From positions 1 to 64,000 of the forward strand of contig NZ_BROH01000004.1 of assembly GCF_027923545.1 (NCBI RefSeq): 64,000 bases of DNA. The letters are read 5' to 3'. The position numbers were made by a program, and so were the translations under genes. The notes beneath the pieces were generated by a model. It made no database searches and was not told the DNA's origin. It saw only the letters and a program-made list of their open reading frames with translations. The stretch comes from Sinisalibacter aestuarii. GTDB taxonomy: Bacteria > Pseudomonadota > Alphaproteobacteria > Rhodobacterales > Rhodobacteraceae. Positions within the stretch are counted from its first letter, which is position 1, and every line of letters begins with the position of its first letter. Shown piece by piece: positions 1 to 10,487 of this stretch.

Positions 1-126
1 AACCGGAAAACCGGAAAACCGGAAAACCGGAAAACCGGAAAACCGGAAAACCGGAAAACCGGAAAACCGGAAAACCGGAAAACCGGAAAACCGGAAAACC
101 GGAAAACCGGAAAACCGGAAAACCGG
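1..126. repeat. 8-bp tandem repeat (AAAACCGG)n
   Basis: A perfect tandem array with period 8 (unit AAAACCGG) runs from the first base to 126, with CCGG recurring every 8 bases from position 3 to 123 (16 blocks). It stops abruptly at ATTTCTGG. The left end is cut by the window edge, so the true copy number is unknown. It lies downstream of the ftsB-like gene, outside any ORF I can support. Eight is not a multiple of three, so it is unlikely to be coding. Confidence 0.97.
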
Positions 127-214
127 ATTTCTGGTATCATACTGTCACGCAAAGATTTTTCTGGCGGCGCGCCCGCTCGGGTAACGGCACGTTAACCAAC
201 CTACACCGAAGGTC

Positions 215-517
215 TCAGCGCAGCACCACCTCGTCGCCGCGCACCAGGCCCAGCATCGAGCGGGCCTGTTCGTCGAGCAGGTCGAGGTCGAGATATTCGT
301 CCGAGAGCCGGTGGGTCTTGTTGCGCAGCGCGGCGATCTCGACCATCAGCGCATCGCGTTCGGCCGCGAGCGCCGCCGCTTCGGCGTCGATCCGCACGCG
401 GCGAAACAGCCCGTAATCCCCCTGCACGCTGGCGAAGGTGAAATAGACGCCTGCCGAGATGATCCCGATGAAGTAGACCACCCCGCCGAACCCGGATTGT
501 CTGCGCTGACCGCTCAT
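215..517 (-). CDS. Septum formation initiator family protein (FtsB/DivIC-like)
   Basis: A 100-residue bitopic protein. After a short basic cytoplasmic N-terminus there is one membrane helix at about residues 12-30, then a heptad-like, Ala/Glu/Leu-rich coiled coil at about 38-75. Size and layout match FtsB/DivIC, which links divisome proteins in the periplasm. The sequence is too short and degenerate for finer assignment. It is the last gene of a minus-strand group behind the aldolase and pgk, an arrangement common in Rhodobacteraceae, where pyruvate dehydrogenase genes often follow it. The family is clear; which divisome partner it binds is inference. Confidence 0.8.
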   Translation of the reverse strand: MSGQRRQSGFGGVVYFIGIISAGVYFTFASVQGDYGLFRRVRIDAEAAALAAERDALMVEIAALRNKTHRLSDEYLDLDLLDEQARSMLGLVRGDEVVLR

Positions 518-603
518 TCTGCCTCACTTCGCCTCTGACGGGCGTTGAAAACGAGTATCGCACAGGTGATTCGCGTTGTGAATCCCAAAACGAATCGGAA
601 ATG

Positions 604-631
604 AAAAAGGCGGCCGCGATGGGCCGCCTTT
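604..631 (-). terminator. Rho-independent terminator after the aldolase gene
   Basis: Ten-base perfect stem AAAGGCGGCC / GGCCGCCTTT with a 6-base loop. Read on the minus strand it is followed by a run of T. It begins 22 bases beyond the aldolase stop codon and separates that gene from the ftsB-like gene. Confidence 0.8.
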
Positions 632-652
632 CGCTCACATCTGTTGCGCCGG

Positions 653-1543
653 TCAGGTGATCGAGGCGGCATAGATCCCGTCGATCGCGGCGCCGATGGC
701 GGCGTTGAATTCGTCGTCGCTCTGCTGGGCCGAAAGCCCCTCGGTCAACGCGCGCGAGAACGAGGCGATCATGCCGGTGTTTTCCGCCAGCAGCGCATTG
801 GCCTTGTCGCGCTCATAGCCGCCCGAAAGCGCCACCACGCGCACCACCTTCGGGTGGCGGATCAGCGTGCCGTAATGATTGGCGACAGTCGGCAGCGAAA
901 GCTTGAGCATCACCAGTTCGTCATCGCCGAGCGCGTCGAGCTGCTTGGTGATTTCCTCCAGCAAAATATCCTCCGCATCGGCCTTGTCGGCGATCGAGAT
1001 CGTCACCTCCGGTTCGATGATCGGCACGAGGCCCTTGGCGATGATCTGCTTGCCCACCTCGAATTGCTGCGCCACCACGGCCTTGATCCCCTCGGCGTTC
1101 GCCGCGGAAATGACCGAGCGCATCTTGGTGCCGAAGATGCCCGCGGCGACGGCGCGGTCGAGCAGGGCGTCGAGATCGGGCATCGGTTTCATCAGCTGGC
1201 AGCCGTTCGCTTCCGCCTCCAGCCCCTTGTCGACCTTGAGGAAGGGCACCACGCCGCGCTCCTTCCAGAGAAACTCGGCGGCGGGCTTGCCGGCGATCTC
1301 GCGGTCCATCGTCATCTCGAACAGGATCGCGCCGATCACCTTGTCGCCGGTGAAGGCGGGGGCCTGGGCGATGCGCGAGCGCATGGCATGGATCAGGTCG
1401 AACATCTCCGCTTCCGAGCCATAGGCGCTCTCGTCGATGCCGTAGAGCTTGAGGGCTTTCGGGGTCGAGCCGCCCGATTGGTCGAGCGCGGCGATGAAGC
1501 CCTGGCCGGTTTTCATCTGGGCGAGTTGGTCCTGGTTCGGCAT
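653..1543 (-). CDS. fda: Class I fructose-bisphosphate aldolase
   Basis: A 296-residue TIM-barrel aldolase that cleaves fructose 1,6-bisphosphate into dihydroxyacetone phosphate and glyceraldehyde 3-phosphate through a Schiff base, without metal. It opens with the [13 protein letters not shown] stretch and contains KMRSVI, IEPEV and MLKLSLPT; the lysine of the last motif is the expected Schiff-base residue. The length matches the short class I type found in alphaproteobacteria and staphylococci. An AAGGGATC-like ribosome site precedes the ATG. It lies downstream of pgk on the same strand, so both serve the lower Embden-Meyerhof or gluconeogenic path. A terminator follows at 604-631. Confidence 0.93.
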   Translation of the reverse strand: MPNQDQLAQMKTGQGFIAALDQSGGSTPKALKLYGIDESAYGSEAEMFDLIHAMRSRIAQAPAFTGDKVIGAILFEMTMDREIAGKPAAEFLWKERGVVPFLKVDKGLEAEANGCQLMKPMPDLDALLDRAVAAGIFGTKMRSVISAANAEGIKAVVAQQFEVGKQIIAKGLVPIIEPEVTISIADKADAEDILLEEITKQLDALGDDELVMLKLSLPTVANHYGTLIRHPKVVRVVALSGGYERDKANALLAENTGMIASFSRALTEGLSAQQSDDEFNAAIGAAIDGIYAASIT

Positions 1544-1666
1544 GTCTGATCCCTTCGATCTGAATGTATCGCAGACCTTCTAGGCCGACCGGCGCGGCGG
1601 TTCAATCATGGTAGCGCTATATCGCCGGGGCAGGGCCGCGTGAATGTCGTGGCCGGGGGAAGTGAT

Positions 1667-1701
1667 GAAAAAAGGGGCAGGCGCGGTGGCCCACCCCCTT
1701 G
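1667..1701 (-). terminator. Probable terminator after pgk
   Basis: An imperfect GC-rich hairpin (AAGGGGGTGGGCC pairing with GGCAGG/CCCCTT on the minus strand) runs into six T residues about 25 bases after the pgk stop. The stem has mismatches, so this is a moderate call. Confidence 0.5.
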
Positions 1702-1722
1702 ATCGCTCCGCTGTCGCGCGGC

Positions 1723-2916
1723 TCAAGCGCTGAGCGCCGCGACGCCGGGCAGGTCCTTGCCTTCCATCCATTCGAGGAAGGCGCCGCCGGCGGTCGAGAT
1801 ATAGGTGAAGCTGGCCGCCGCGCCGGCCTGGTTCAGCGCCGCCACCGTATCGCCGCCGCCCGCCACCGAGGTAAGCTTGCCCTCTTTCGACAGCGCCGCC
1901 GCATGGGCCGCCGCCGCATCGGTCGCGGCGTTGAAGGGCACGATCTCGAAGGCGCCGAGCGGGCCGTTCCAGATCAGCGTGCGGGCGGTGTCGAGCGTGG
2001 CGTTGATCTTCGCCACGGCGGCGGGGCCGGCGTCGAGGATCATCGCGTCGGGCGGGCAGGCATCGGCAGGCACGGTTTCGTTCTTCGCATTGGCCGCGAA
2101 TTCCCAGGCCACCACCACGTCTTCGGGCAGGATGATCTCGCAGCCCGCCGCCTCGGCCTTGGCGAGAATGTCGCGGGCGGTGTCGGCCAGGTCATGTTCG
2201 CAGAGCGATTTGCCCACGTCGATGCCCTGGGCGGCGAGGAAGGTGTTGGCCATGCCGCCGCCGATCACCAGGTGATCGACCTTGCCGACGAGGTTGCCGA
2301 GCAGGTCGAGCTTGGTCGAGACCTTGGCACCGCCGACCACGGCCACCACCGGGCGCACCGGATCGCCGAGCGCGGCTTCCAGCGCCTCCAGTTCGGCCTG
2401 CATCAGCCGGCCGGCGCAGGCGGGGAGCAGCCGGGCGATGCCCTCGGTGGAGGCATGGGCGCGATGGGCGGCGGAAAAGGCATCGTTCACGTAGACATCG
2501 CCGAGCGCGGCGAGGGCGGCGGCAAAGCCCGGATCGTTGTCGGTTTCTTCCTTGTGGAAGCGGGTGTTTTCCAGCAGCAGCACCTCGCCATCCTTCAGCT
2601 CGGTCACCGCCGTCTTGGCCGGGCCGCCGATGCAATCGGTGGCGAATCTGACGGGCATGCCAAAGGCCGCTTCCAGCGCCGGAACCACGGCGCGCAGGCT
2701 CATCTCGGGCACGACCTGCCCCTTGGGCCGGCCGAAATGGGCCATCAGCACCGGCTTGCCGCCCTTGGCGACGATATCCTTCACCGTTGGCACGATCCGT
2801 TCGATCCGGGTTGCGTCGGTGACGTTGCCGGCATCGTCCACCGGCACGTTGATGTCCACACGAGCCAGCACCACCTTGCCGGCAAGATCCATGTCGTCGA
2901 GCGTTTTCCAGGCCAT
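1723..2916 (-). CDS. pgk: Phosphoglycerate kinase
   Basis: A 397-residue phosphoglycerate kinase that transfers phosphate from 1,3-bisphosphoglycerate to ADP in the cytosol. Diagnostic stretches in order are [10 protein letters not shown] near the N-terminus, HFGRPKG around residue 60, [11 protein letters not shown] around 115, [10 protein letters not shown] in the hinge region, WNGPLGAFE and the nucleotide-loop GGGDTVAAL near the C-terminus. The full family length is present. The ATG at 2916 is preceded by AGGGAGA. It is divergent from the cyclophilin genes, sharing a region of about 220 bases with them. Confidence 0.97.
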   Translation of the reverse strand: MAWKTLDDMDLAGKVVLARVDINVPVDDAGNVTDATRIERIVPTVKDIVAKGGKPVLMAHFGRPKGQVVPEMSLRAVVPALEAAFGMPVRFATDCIGGPAKTAVTELKDGEVLLLENTRFHKEETDNDPGFAAALAALGDVYVNDAFSAAHRAHASTEGIARLLPACAGRLMQAELEALEAALGDPVRPVVAVVGGAKVSTKLDLLGNLVGKVDHLVIGGGMANTFLAAQGIDVGKSLCEHDLADTARDILAKAEAAGCEIILPEDVVVAWEFAANAKNETVPADACPPDAMILDAGPAAVAKINATLDTARTLIWNGPLGAFEIVPFNAATDAAAAHAAALSKEGKLTSVAGGGDTVAALNQAGAAASFTYISTAGGAFLEWMEGKDLPGVAALSA

Positions 2917-3135
2917 AACGGTCTCCCTGTTTCCCTGTGCCGCGAGTCACACTGATTACCTATCCCGGTCAATGCGGCAAAGCGAACCTTTGGTTGAAAT
3001 CTTTTTGCTTTCCATGAAGAAAAATTGAATACGAGCCGCGCCTGCCGCTGTTCCGGGCCTCGTGGCCCTTTCCCTTTCGCCGCGCCATGCATAGGTTGCG
3101 GCCAACGCAATGGAACGCAATGGAAGGAGGGCCAC

Positions 3136-3636
3136 ATGGCCGATATCAAAGATCCCGAAAATACCGTCCTGATCGAACTCAAGGACGGCACCGTCACCAT
3201 CGAACTGCTGCCCGATGTCGCCCCCAGGCATGTCGAGCGGATGAAGGAGCTGGCGCGCGAAGGCGCCTATGACGGCGTGGTGTTTCACCGCGTGATCGAG
3301 GGCTTCATGGCCCAGACCGGCGATGTGGAACATGGCAAGGACGCCGCCAATCTGCGCCGCGCGGGCACCGGCGGCTCGTCGAAGCCCGACCTGCCGGCGG
3401 AGTTTTCCAAGCTGCCGCATGACCGGGGCACGCTGGGCGCGGCCCGCTCGCAGAACCCGAACTCGGCCAACAGCCAGTTCTTCATCAATTTCAGCGACAA
3501 CCACTTCCTCAACGGCCAGTACACCGTGTATGGCCGGGTGGTTTCGGGGATGGAGCATGTCGACAAGATCGTGCGCGGCGAGCCGCCCGCAAACCCCGAC
3601 ATGATGATCTCGGTGAAGGTGGCGGCGGATGTCTAG
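3136..3636 (+). CDS. Cytoplasmic cyclophilin-type peptidyl-prolyl isomerase
   Basis: A 166-residue single-domain cyclophilin that speeds cis-trans isomerisation of X-Pro bonds. It carries FHRVIEGFMAQTGD with the catalytic Arg, and SANSQFFI and GQYTVYGRVV further on. No signal peptide or membrane helix is visible, so it should be cytoplasmic. The start is fixed by AAGGAGG at 3124-3130, just before the ATG; the frame is open further upstream but that part has no cyclophilin homology. It overlaps the next cyclophilin by 8 bases, so the two are co-transcribed and probably arose by tandem duplication. Confidence 0.93.
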   Translation: MADIKDPENTVLIELKDGTVTIELLPDVAPRHVERMKELAREGAYDGVVFHRVIEGFMAQTGDVEHGKDAANLRRAGTGGSSKPDLPAEFSKLPHDRGTLGAARSQNPNSANSQFFINFSDNHFLNGQYTVYGRVVSGMEHVDKIVRGEPPANPDMMISVKVAADV

Positions 3637-4255
3637 ATCCACCCTTGTGGCATGGATCATCTTCATCGTCGGCGTGGCGCTCGTGGGGCTTTACTACTTC
3701 ATGACCGTGCCGGGCGCGGCGCCGAAGGTGGTCAATGACGCGCCAGGTCAGGCGGGTGGGCCGCAGATCGAGATCACCGTCGCGGGCGAGGCCAATGGCA
3801 GGATCGTGATCGAACTGTTCGACACGCTGGCGCCGAAACATGCCGAGCGGATTACGACGCTGGCGCGTGAAGGCGCTTATGACGGCGTGGTGTTCCACCG
3901 GGTGATCGACGGTTTCATGGCCCAGACCGGGGACGTGGAAAACGGCAAGCTCGGCTCCGATCTCTCCTATGCTGGCACCGGCGGCTCGTCCTACCCGAAC
4001 CTGCCGCTGGAGGCCTCGAAAGAGCCCTTCGTCGCCGGTGTGGTGGGCATGGCCCGCTCCGCCAGCCCTGACAGCGCCAACAGCCAGTTCTTCATCATGT
4101 TCGCCGAAGCGACGCATCTCGACGGGGAATATACCGTTGTCGGCCGGGTGATCGAGGGCATGGACGTGGTCAACGCGATCAAGCGCGGCACCGGGCGCAA
4201 CGGCGAGGTGATCGGCCAGCCCGATGTGATGGAAAGCGTGCGCGTCGTCGAATGA
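3629..4255 (+). CDS. Membrane-anchored cyclophilin-type peptidyl-prolyl isomerase
   Basis: A 208-residue paralogue of the preceding cyclophilin. A hydrophobic segment at about residues 7-26 ends in a polar linker, which suggests an uncleaved anchor or signal sequence and a periplasmic catalytic domain. FHRVIDGFMAQTGD and SANSQFFIMF are conserved. The two proteins together would serve cytoplasm and periplasm. The ATG lies inside the end of the upstream gene (8-base overlap). Whether the segment is cleaved cannot be decided by eye; no strong AXA site is obvious. Confidence 0.9.
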   Translation: MSRSTLVAWIIFIVGVALVGLYYFMTVPGAAPKVVNDAPGQAGGPQIEITVAGEANGRIVIELFDTLAPKHAERITTLAREGAYDGVVFHRVIDGFMAQTGDVENGKLGSDLSYAGTGGSSYPNLPLEASKEPFVAGVVGMARSASPDSANSQFFIMFAEATHLDGEYTVVGRVIEGMDVVNAIKRGTGRNGEVIGQPDVMESVRVVE

Positions 4256-4263
4256 CGTGCCGG

Positions 4264-4287
4264 GACGGGGCGGTGCGCCGCCCCGTC
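4264..4287 (+). terminator. GC hairpin after the cyclophilin pair
   Basis: Ten-base perfect inverted repeat GACGGGGCGG / CCGCCCCGTC with a 4-base loop, 9 bases past the cyclophilin stop. There is no T-run, so it may be a Rho-assisted terminator or a 3-prime stabiliser. Confidence 0.5.
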
Positions 4288-4312
4288 TGCCAGCGCGGGG
4301 GGCGCTTGGGGC

Positions 4313-4396
4313 TCAGGCTGCGGCAGCAGCCAGAAGCAGGATGAAGGCCCCGAAGGCCAGCGCCTCAAACGCGGGGATGCGAAAATTCGGTCTCAT
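4313..4396 (-). CDS. Possible 27-residue single-span membrane micro-protein
   Basis: An ATG-to-TGA frame encoding a short basic start (MRPNFRIP) and then a continuous hydrophobic stretch rich in Ala, Leu, Phe and Ile to the C-terminus. This is the shape of a small membrane protein. There is no strong Shine-Dalgarno sequence (only GGCAGG about 10 bases upstream), and the low-complexity Ala/Leu end could arise by chance in GC-rich DNA. It is too short for family assignment. It sits in a 310-base stretch between the cyclophilins and the acidic protein. Confidence 0.3.
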   Translation of the reverse strand: MRPNFRIPAFEALAFGAFILLLAAAAA

Positions 4397-4524
4397 GGGC
4401 GCAGCCTGCCCGGAAAAACTTAATAAAATCTGAGTGTCAGATTGCGGGTGAGAAACACTGGGTTTCCGATCCGGCATCTAAACTTCCTTTCAATTGACGT
4501 CTAACTTCCCACAAATTGCCGTGA

Positions 4525-4553
4525 TTGGCGGCGATTGTCTCGGTGTCTGATAC
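4525..4553 (+). promoter_or_regulatory. Promoter candidate for the acidic protein gene
   Basis: TTGGCG at 4525-4530, a 17-base spacer, then TGATAC at 4548-4553. The predicted start of transcription is about 6 bases before the ATG at 4566, which would give a nearly leaderless message. No Shine-Dalgarno sequence is seen before that ATG. The region 4420-4520 just upstream is unusually AT-rich for this window. Confidence 0.45.
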
Positions 4554-4565
4554 GAGCACATCGCT

Positions 4566-5297
4566 ATGGTGGAATGGACCGACATTGCCTATCTCGCGTT
4601 TGCCGCCGGTGTCCTTGGCGCCGGCGCGGCGTGGGTTGGCTTTGAATCGCACGACGAGACGGACGAGGACGAAACCGGCGACGATTTCACGCCCGTCACC
4701 TCCACCGGGTTCGGCCCCGATTATGACCCCGACGCTTTCATCGACATGGTCTTCGGCACAGGTGCTTCGGCGCAGGCCGCAGAGCCGGCGCAGGACGATG
4801 GCGCAACGGCTGCCGGGGCCGACGACGAACCGCTCGACCATGACGGCGCGGGCAATTGGTGGAGCGGGCCGACCTCGGCGCAGCTTATCGGTGCCGACGA
4901 CGATTGGGGCGATGACTGGGGCGACGACGATTGGAGCGGAGAGCATGACCTGGCCGCCGGGGATGACGGCGATGATGACTGGGACATGGGAACAGACCAT
5001 TTTCATTTCGCCGCCGCGATGGCCGCCGAGGGCGAGGTGACCGAAATCTTCGAACTGGCAACCGATGCGGCGCCCGCCGCCATCGCGGATTTCGATGCCG
5101 GTTCGGACCTGCTCGAAATCGAATATTACCCGGAAGCCGACCCGACAAGCGGCGCACCGATCGTGCCGGATGTCGATGTCAGCTACGACAGCGAGGCCGA
5201 TGTCACCTCTGTCACCCTGAACGGCACCGAAGTGGTGCAATTGCAGGGCGATGCCGGGATCGCGCCGGAGGATATCAAGCTCACGGCCATCGCCTGA
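4566..5297 (+). CDS. Highly acidic protein with a C-terminal calcium-binding-like beta module
   Basis: 243 residues. A hydrophobic segment at about 8-26 is followed by a very acidic region dominated by Asp, Gly and Trp, including the short repeats DDDWGDDWGDDDW at about residues 110-125. The C-terminal 90 residues contain ADFDAGSDLLEIEY, then VTLNGTEVVQLQG and a final DIKLTAIA. That pattern recurs at the ends of many Rhodobacteraceae RTX-like or calcium-binding proteins. There are no complete GGXGXDXUX nonapeptides, so it is not a classical RTX toxin. Export through the N-terminal segment or by type I secretion is inference. A strong terminator follows. Confidence 0.6.
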   Translation: MVEWTDIAYLAFAAGVLGAGAAWVGFESHDETDEDETGDDFTPVTSTGFGPDYDPDAFIDMVFGTGASAQAAEPAQDDGATAAGADDEPLDHDGAGNWWSGPTSAQLIGADDDWGDDWGDDDWSGEHDLAAGDDGDDDWDMGTDHFHFAAAMAAEGEVTEIFELATDAAPAAIADFDAGSDLLEIEYYPEADPTSGAPIVPDVDVSYDSEADVTSVTLNGTEVVQLQGDAGIAPEDIKLTAIA

Positions 5298-5313
5298 TCC
5301 GGCGCCCGGCCAT

Positions 5314-5349
5314 GAAAAAAGCCCCGGACCGTGCGGCCCGGGGCTTTTT
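5314..5349. terminator. Bidirectional terminator between the acidic protein and acnA
   Basis: AAAAAAGCCCCGGACC / GGCCCGGGGCTTTTT hairpin with a GTGC loop, one mismatch in the stem, A-run on the left and T-run on the right. It serves two convergent genes. Confidence 0.92.
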
Positions 5350-5366
5350 GTTGTCTGCCGTGGCGC

Positions 5367-8120
<2,754 letters not shown>

Positions 8121-8201
8121 CGGGCTCCTCCTGGCGCAGCGCTTGGGTTTGCGGTGATGTGCCCCGTTCCGCGCTTTCGCGCAAGGGGGGATCGGCGCCG
8201 A

Positions 8202-8229
8202 TGTATACCATTGCACACCGAAATGCAAT
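8202..8229 (-). promoter_or_regulatory. Candidate acnA promoter with overlapping inverted repeat
   Basis: On the minus strand, TATACA (8207-8202) is a good -10 box. The perfect inverted repeat ATTGCA-N8-TGCAAT covers 8210-8229, immediately upstream, where a -35 box or operator would lie. The -35 match itself is weak. The regulator is unknown. Confidence 0.4.
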
Positions 8230-8278
8230 CATGCTGTTGCCGAGCGTCCACGTGTTGCAGAACATCGCAAAACCTTGA

Positions 8279-8307
8279 TTGGCGGGTGAGCGTGGCCGTG
8301 GTCTAGA
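8279..8307 (+). promoter_or_regulatory. Promoter candidate for the DUF1223 gene
   Basis: TTGGCG at 8279-8284, a 17-base spacer and TCTAGA at 8302-8307, ending 31 bases before the ATG at 8339. The -35 hexamer is the same as those of the acidic-protein and nuoA promoter candidates. Confidence 0.4.
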
Positions 8308-8338
8308 CAGGGCAGGCAACATAAAAACCGGAAGCATC

Positions 8339-9049
8339 ATGCCGCTGCGCCTTTTCGCGATTCTCTCCCTCGCCGCCGCCCTTCTTGCCGGCCCCCTGCG
8401 GGCCGATGAAAAGCCGCTCGTCGTGCTGGAGCTGTTCACCTCGCAAGGCTGCTCGTCCTGCCCGCCGGCCGATGCGATGATCGCCGAGCTTGCGGGCCGT
8501 GACGATGTGCTCGCGCTGGCACTGCATGTGGATTACTGGGATTATATCGGCTGGGCCGACAGTTTCGCCCGGCCGCAAAATACCAAGCGCCAGAAGGCCT
8601 ATGCCCGGATGGCCCATTCCGGTTCGATCTATACGCCGCAGATCGTGGTGGCGGGGGTGGATCACGTTATCGGCTTCAAGCCGATGCAGGTGGCCGAGCT
8701 TCTGAGCACCCACGGCGACGAGATGCCGCCGGTCGAGATCAGCGTGGAACAGGCGGGCGAGGGTCTGCGCATCCGCTGCGCCGCGCGCGCCGGGGCGGCG
8801 CTGCCGCATACGATCAACGTCGATCTCGTCGGCTATATCCGCGAAGCCTCGGTCGACATCGCCCATGGCGAGAACGAGGGCAAGACGATCACCTATGCCA
8901 ATATCGTGCAGAGCTGGGACCGGCTCGGCACCTGGAATGGCTCGGGCAGCTTCGAGTTCGAGGCGACCCTGCCGGAAGGCGGCCATTACGCGGTGATCGT
9001 GCAGGCGGCGGGGCCGGGCCGGGTGCTGGCCGCGCTCAGACTTCCCTGA
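8339..9049 (+). CDS. DUF1223 family secreted thioredoxin-fold protein
   Basis: 236 residues with a cleavable-looking signal peptide (MPLRLFAILSLAAALLAGPLRA, cut before DEKP). The mature protein starts with VVLELFTSQGCSSCPPAD, which holds a CXXC pair in a thioredoxin-like context, followed by HVDYWDYIGWAD and SIYTPQIVV, both typical of DUF1223. The role is unproven; a periplasmic redox function is inferred from the CXXC. The start is chosen at the signal peptide rather than the longer open frame from 8279. Its stop overlaps the convergent transporter gene by 14 bases. Confidence 0.85.
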   Translation: MPLRLFAILSLAAALLAGPLRADEKPLVVLELFTSQGCSSCPPADAMIAELAGRDDVLALALHVDYWDYIGWADSFARPQNTKRQKAYARMAHSGSIYTPQIVVAGVDHVIGFKPMQVAELLSTHGDEMPPVEISVEQAGEGLRIRCAARAGAALPHTINVDLVGYIREASVDIAHGENEGKTITYANIVQSWDRLGTWNGSGSFEFEATLPEGGHYAVIVQAAGPGRVLAALRLP

Positions 9050-9929
9050 TCTGGGCCTGCCGCGCCGCACGCGCATCGCGCGTTTCGCGGTGCCAGACAT
9101 AGACCCCGGCGGCGACGATGATCCCGGCGCCGATGATGGTCGGCCCGTCCGGCACATCGCCGAAAAAGATCATGCCCCAGAGCGCCGCGAACAGCAGCCC
9201 GATATAGGAGAAGGGCGCGACCACCGAGGCTTCCGCCAGCATGAAGGCGCGGATGATCAGGAATTGCGCCAGCGCCGCCACCGATCCGATCAGCGCCATC
9301 AGGGCGATGGCCTTGCCGCTCGGCGCCACCCAGAACGGGATCACCGCCAGGCTCAGCACCACCGCGCCGAGCAGCGCGGTGTAGAACAGCGAGGTCCAGA
9401 CCGTCTCGGCATGGCCGACGCGGCGCGTGGCGAGGGCGAAGCTGGCATAGAAGAACGCCGCCGCGAGCGGCAGCACGGCGGTGAGCGAAAAGACGGCGCT
9501 GCCGGGGCGGATCACGATCAGCGCGCCGACCAGCGCCGCGCCGATGCCGATGGCGCGCCGGAGCCCGATCTTCTCGCCCAGAAACAGCGCCGCGCCCAAG
9601 GTGATGAGCACAGGGTTGATGTCCATCAGCGCCGTGGCCTCCGCCAGCCCCATCCGGCTGATCGAGAGGAAGAACAACGAGGTGGCGCCGAGCAGGAACA
9701 GCGAGCGCAGGAATTGCAGGCCGGGATAGGCGGTGCGCACCACCTGGCCGATCCGCGGCAACACGATCAGGGTGACGATGAGGGTCTGCCCGGCATAGCG
9801 CGCCCAGACGATCTGGATCACCGGCAATTCGGCCGAAAGGGTCTTTGCGGCGGTGTCGACGATGCTCATCGTCAGGATCGCGAACAGGTATAGCACGATA
9901 CCCAAGGCGGTGGGCGTCAGTCGCGTCAT
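9036..9929 (-). CDS. DMT superfamily (EamA-type) transporter
   Basis: A 297-residue integral membrane protein with about ten hydrophobic helices arranged as two EamA repeats, with the characteristic GLAEATALMDINPVLITLGAALFLGE and, in the second half, APFSYIGLLFAALWGMIFFGDVP junctions. Family members export amino acids, metabolites or nucleotides; the substrate cannot be told from sequence. The C-terminus is short and basic. It converges on the DUF1223 gene with a 14-base overlap, so the two terminate within each other. Confidence 0.88.
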   Translation of the reverse strand: MTRLTPTALGIVLYLFAILTMSIVDTAAKTLSAELPVIQIVWARYAGQTLIVTLIVLPRIGQVVRTAYPGLQFLRSLFLLGATSLFFLSISRMGLAEATALMDINPVLITLGAALFLGEKIGLRRAIGIGAALVGALIVIRPGSAVFSLTAVLPLAAAFFYASFALATRRVGHAETVWTSLFYTALLGAVVLSLAVIPFWVAPSGKAIALMALIGSVAALAQFLIIRAFMLAEASVVAPFSYIGLLFAALWGMIFFGDVPDGPTIIGAGIIVAAGVYVWHRETRDARAARQAQIREV

Positions 9930-10032
9930 GAGGGCTGGCCTTGTACCGGAAACGTGGCGCGACCCTAGGGGCGGCGCGCGCCGAGGGCAAGGCGCGGGCC
10001 GCGTTCAGGGGCCTATGTGATCCATAGCCCGG

Positions 10033-10401
10033 TCAGCCGTTGCCGGGCGGTTCGAAGCGCAGGCGCACGGTGAAGGGTTCGGGCCTGACCGAGCGCAGGA
10101 GCTGAAACACCCGCAGTTCCAGCCGTTCGGGCAGATCGCCGATGAAGGTGCGTGCGCTGCGGGCATCGTAATAGTCGGGCACCGTCACCGCCACATTGAT
10201 GCCGTTGATCACTTCGATCGACATGTTCTGGCCGCGCGGGATGTGCAGCTCGTAGCACAGCACGCCTTCGGGCGGGGCTATGCCGCTGAGATCGCCGGCG
10301 GTAAACCCGGCCTCCAGTTCGACGATGGCGCAGCTCTGGGCGCTGGCGGCGGCGGGGGCGAGGGCGAGCAAGGCGGCGAGGGCGAAACGGGCAAAGGGCA
10401 T
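10033..10401 (-). CDS. Hypothetical exported protein
   Basis: 122 residues with a clear signal peptide (MPFARFALAALLALAPAAASA, cut before QSC). The mature part of about 100 residues has two cysteines, CAIVELEAGF near its start and LCYELHI further on, which could form a disulfide, and it ends in RLRFEPPGNG. I do not recognise the family. The start is placed at the signal peptide Met. It lies between the DMT transporter and the fliG-like gene, all on the minus strand, but with spacing that does not demand an operon. Confidence 0.7.
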   Translation of the reverse strand: MPFARFALAALLALAPAAASAQSCAIVELEAGFTAGDLSGIAPPEGVLCYELHIPRGQNMSIEVINGINVAVTVPDYYDARSARTFIGDLPERLELRVFQLLRSVRPEPFTVRLRFEPPGNG

Positions 10402-10487
10402 GGCGGCCTCCAAATGCGAGTGCTGGAATAGCGCAAGCCTAGGCCGCCCCGCTGCCGCGGGCAAATGCCGGCTCTGGCCGCAGGCGG

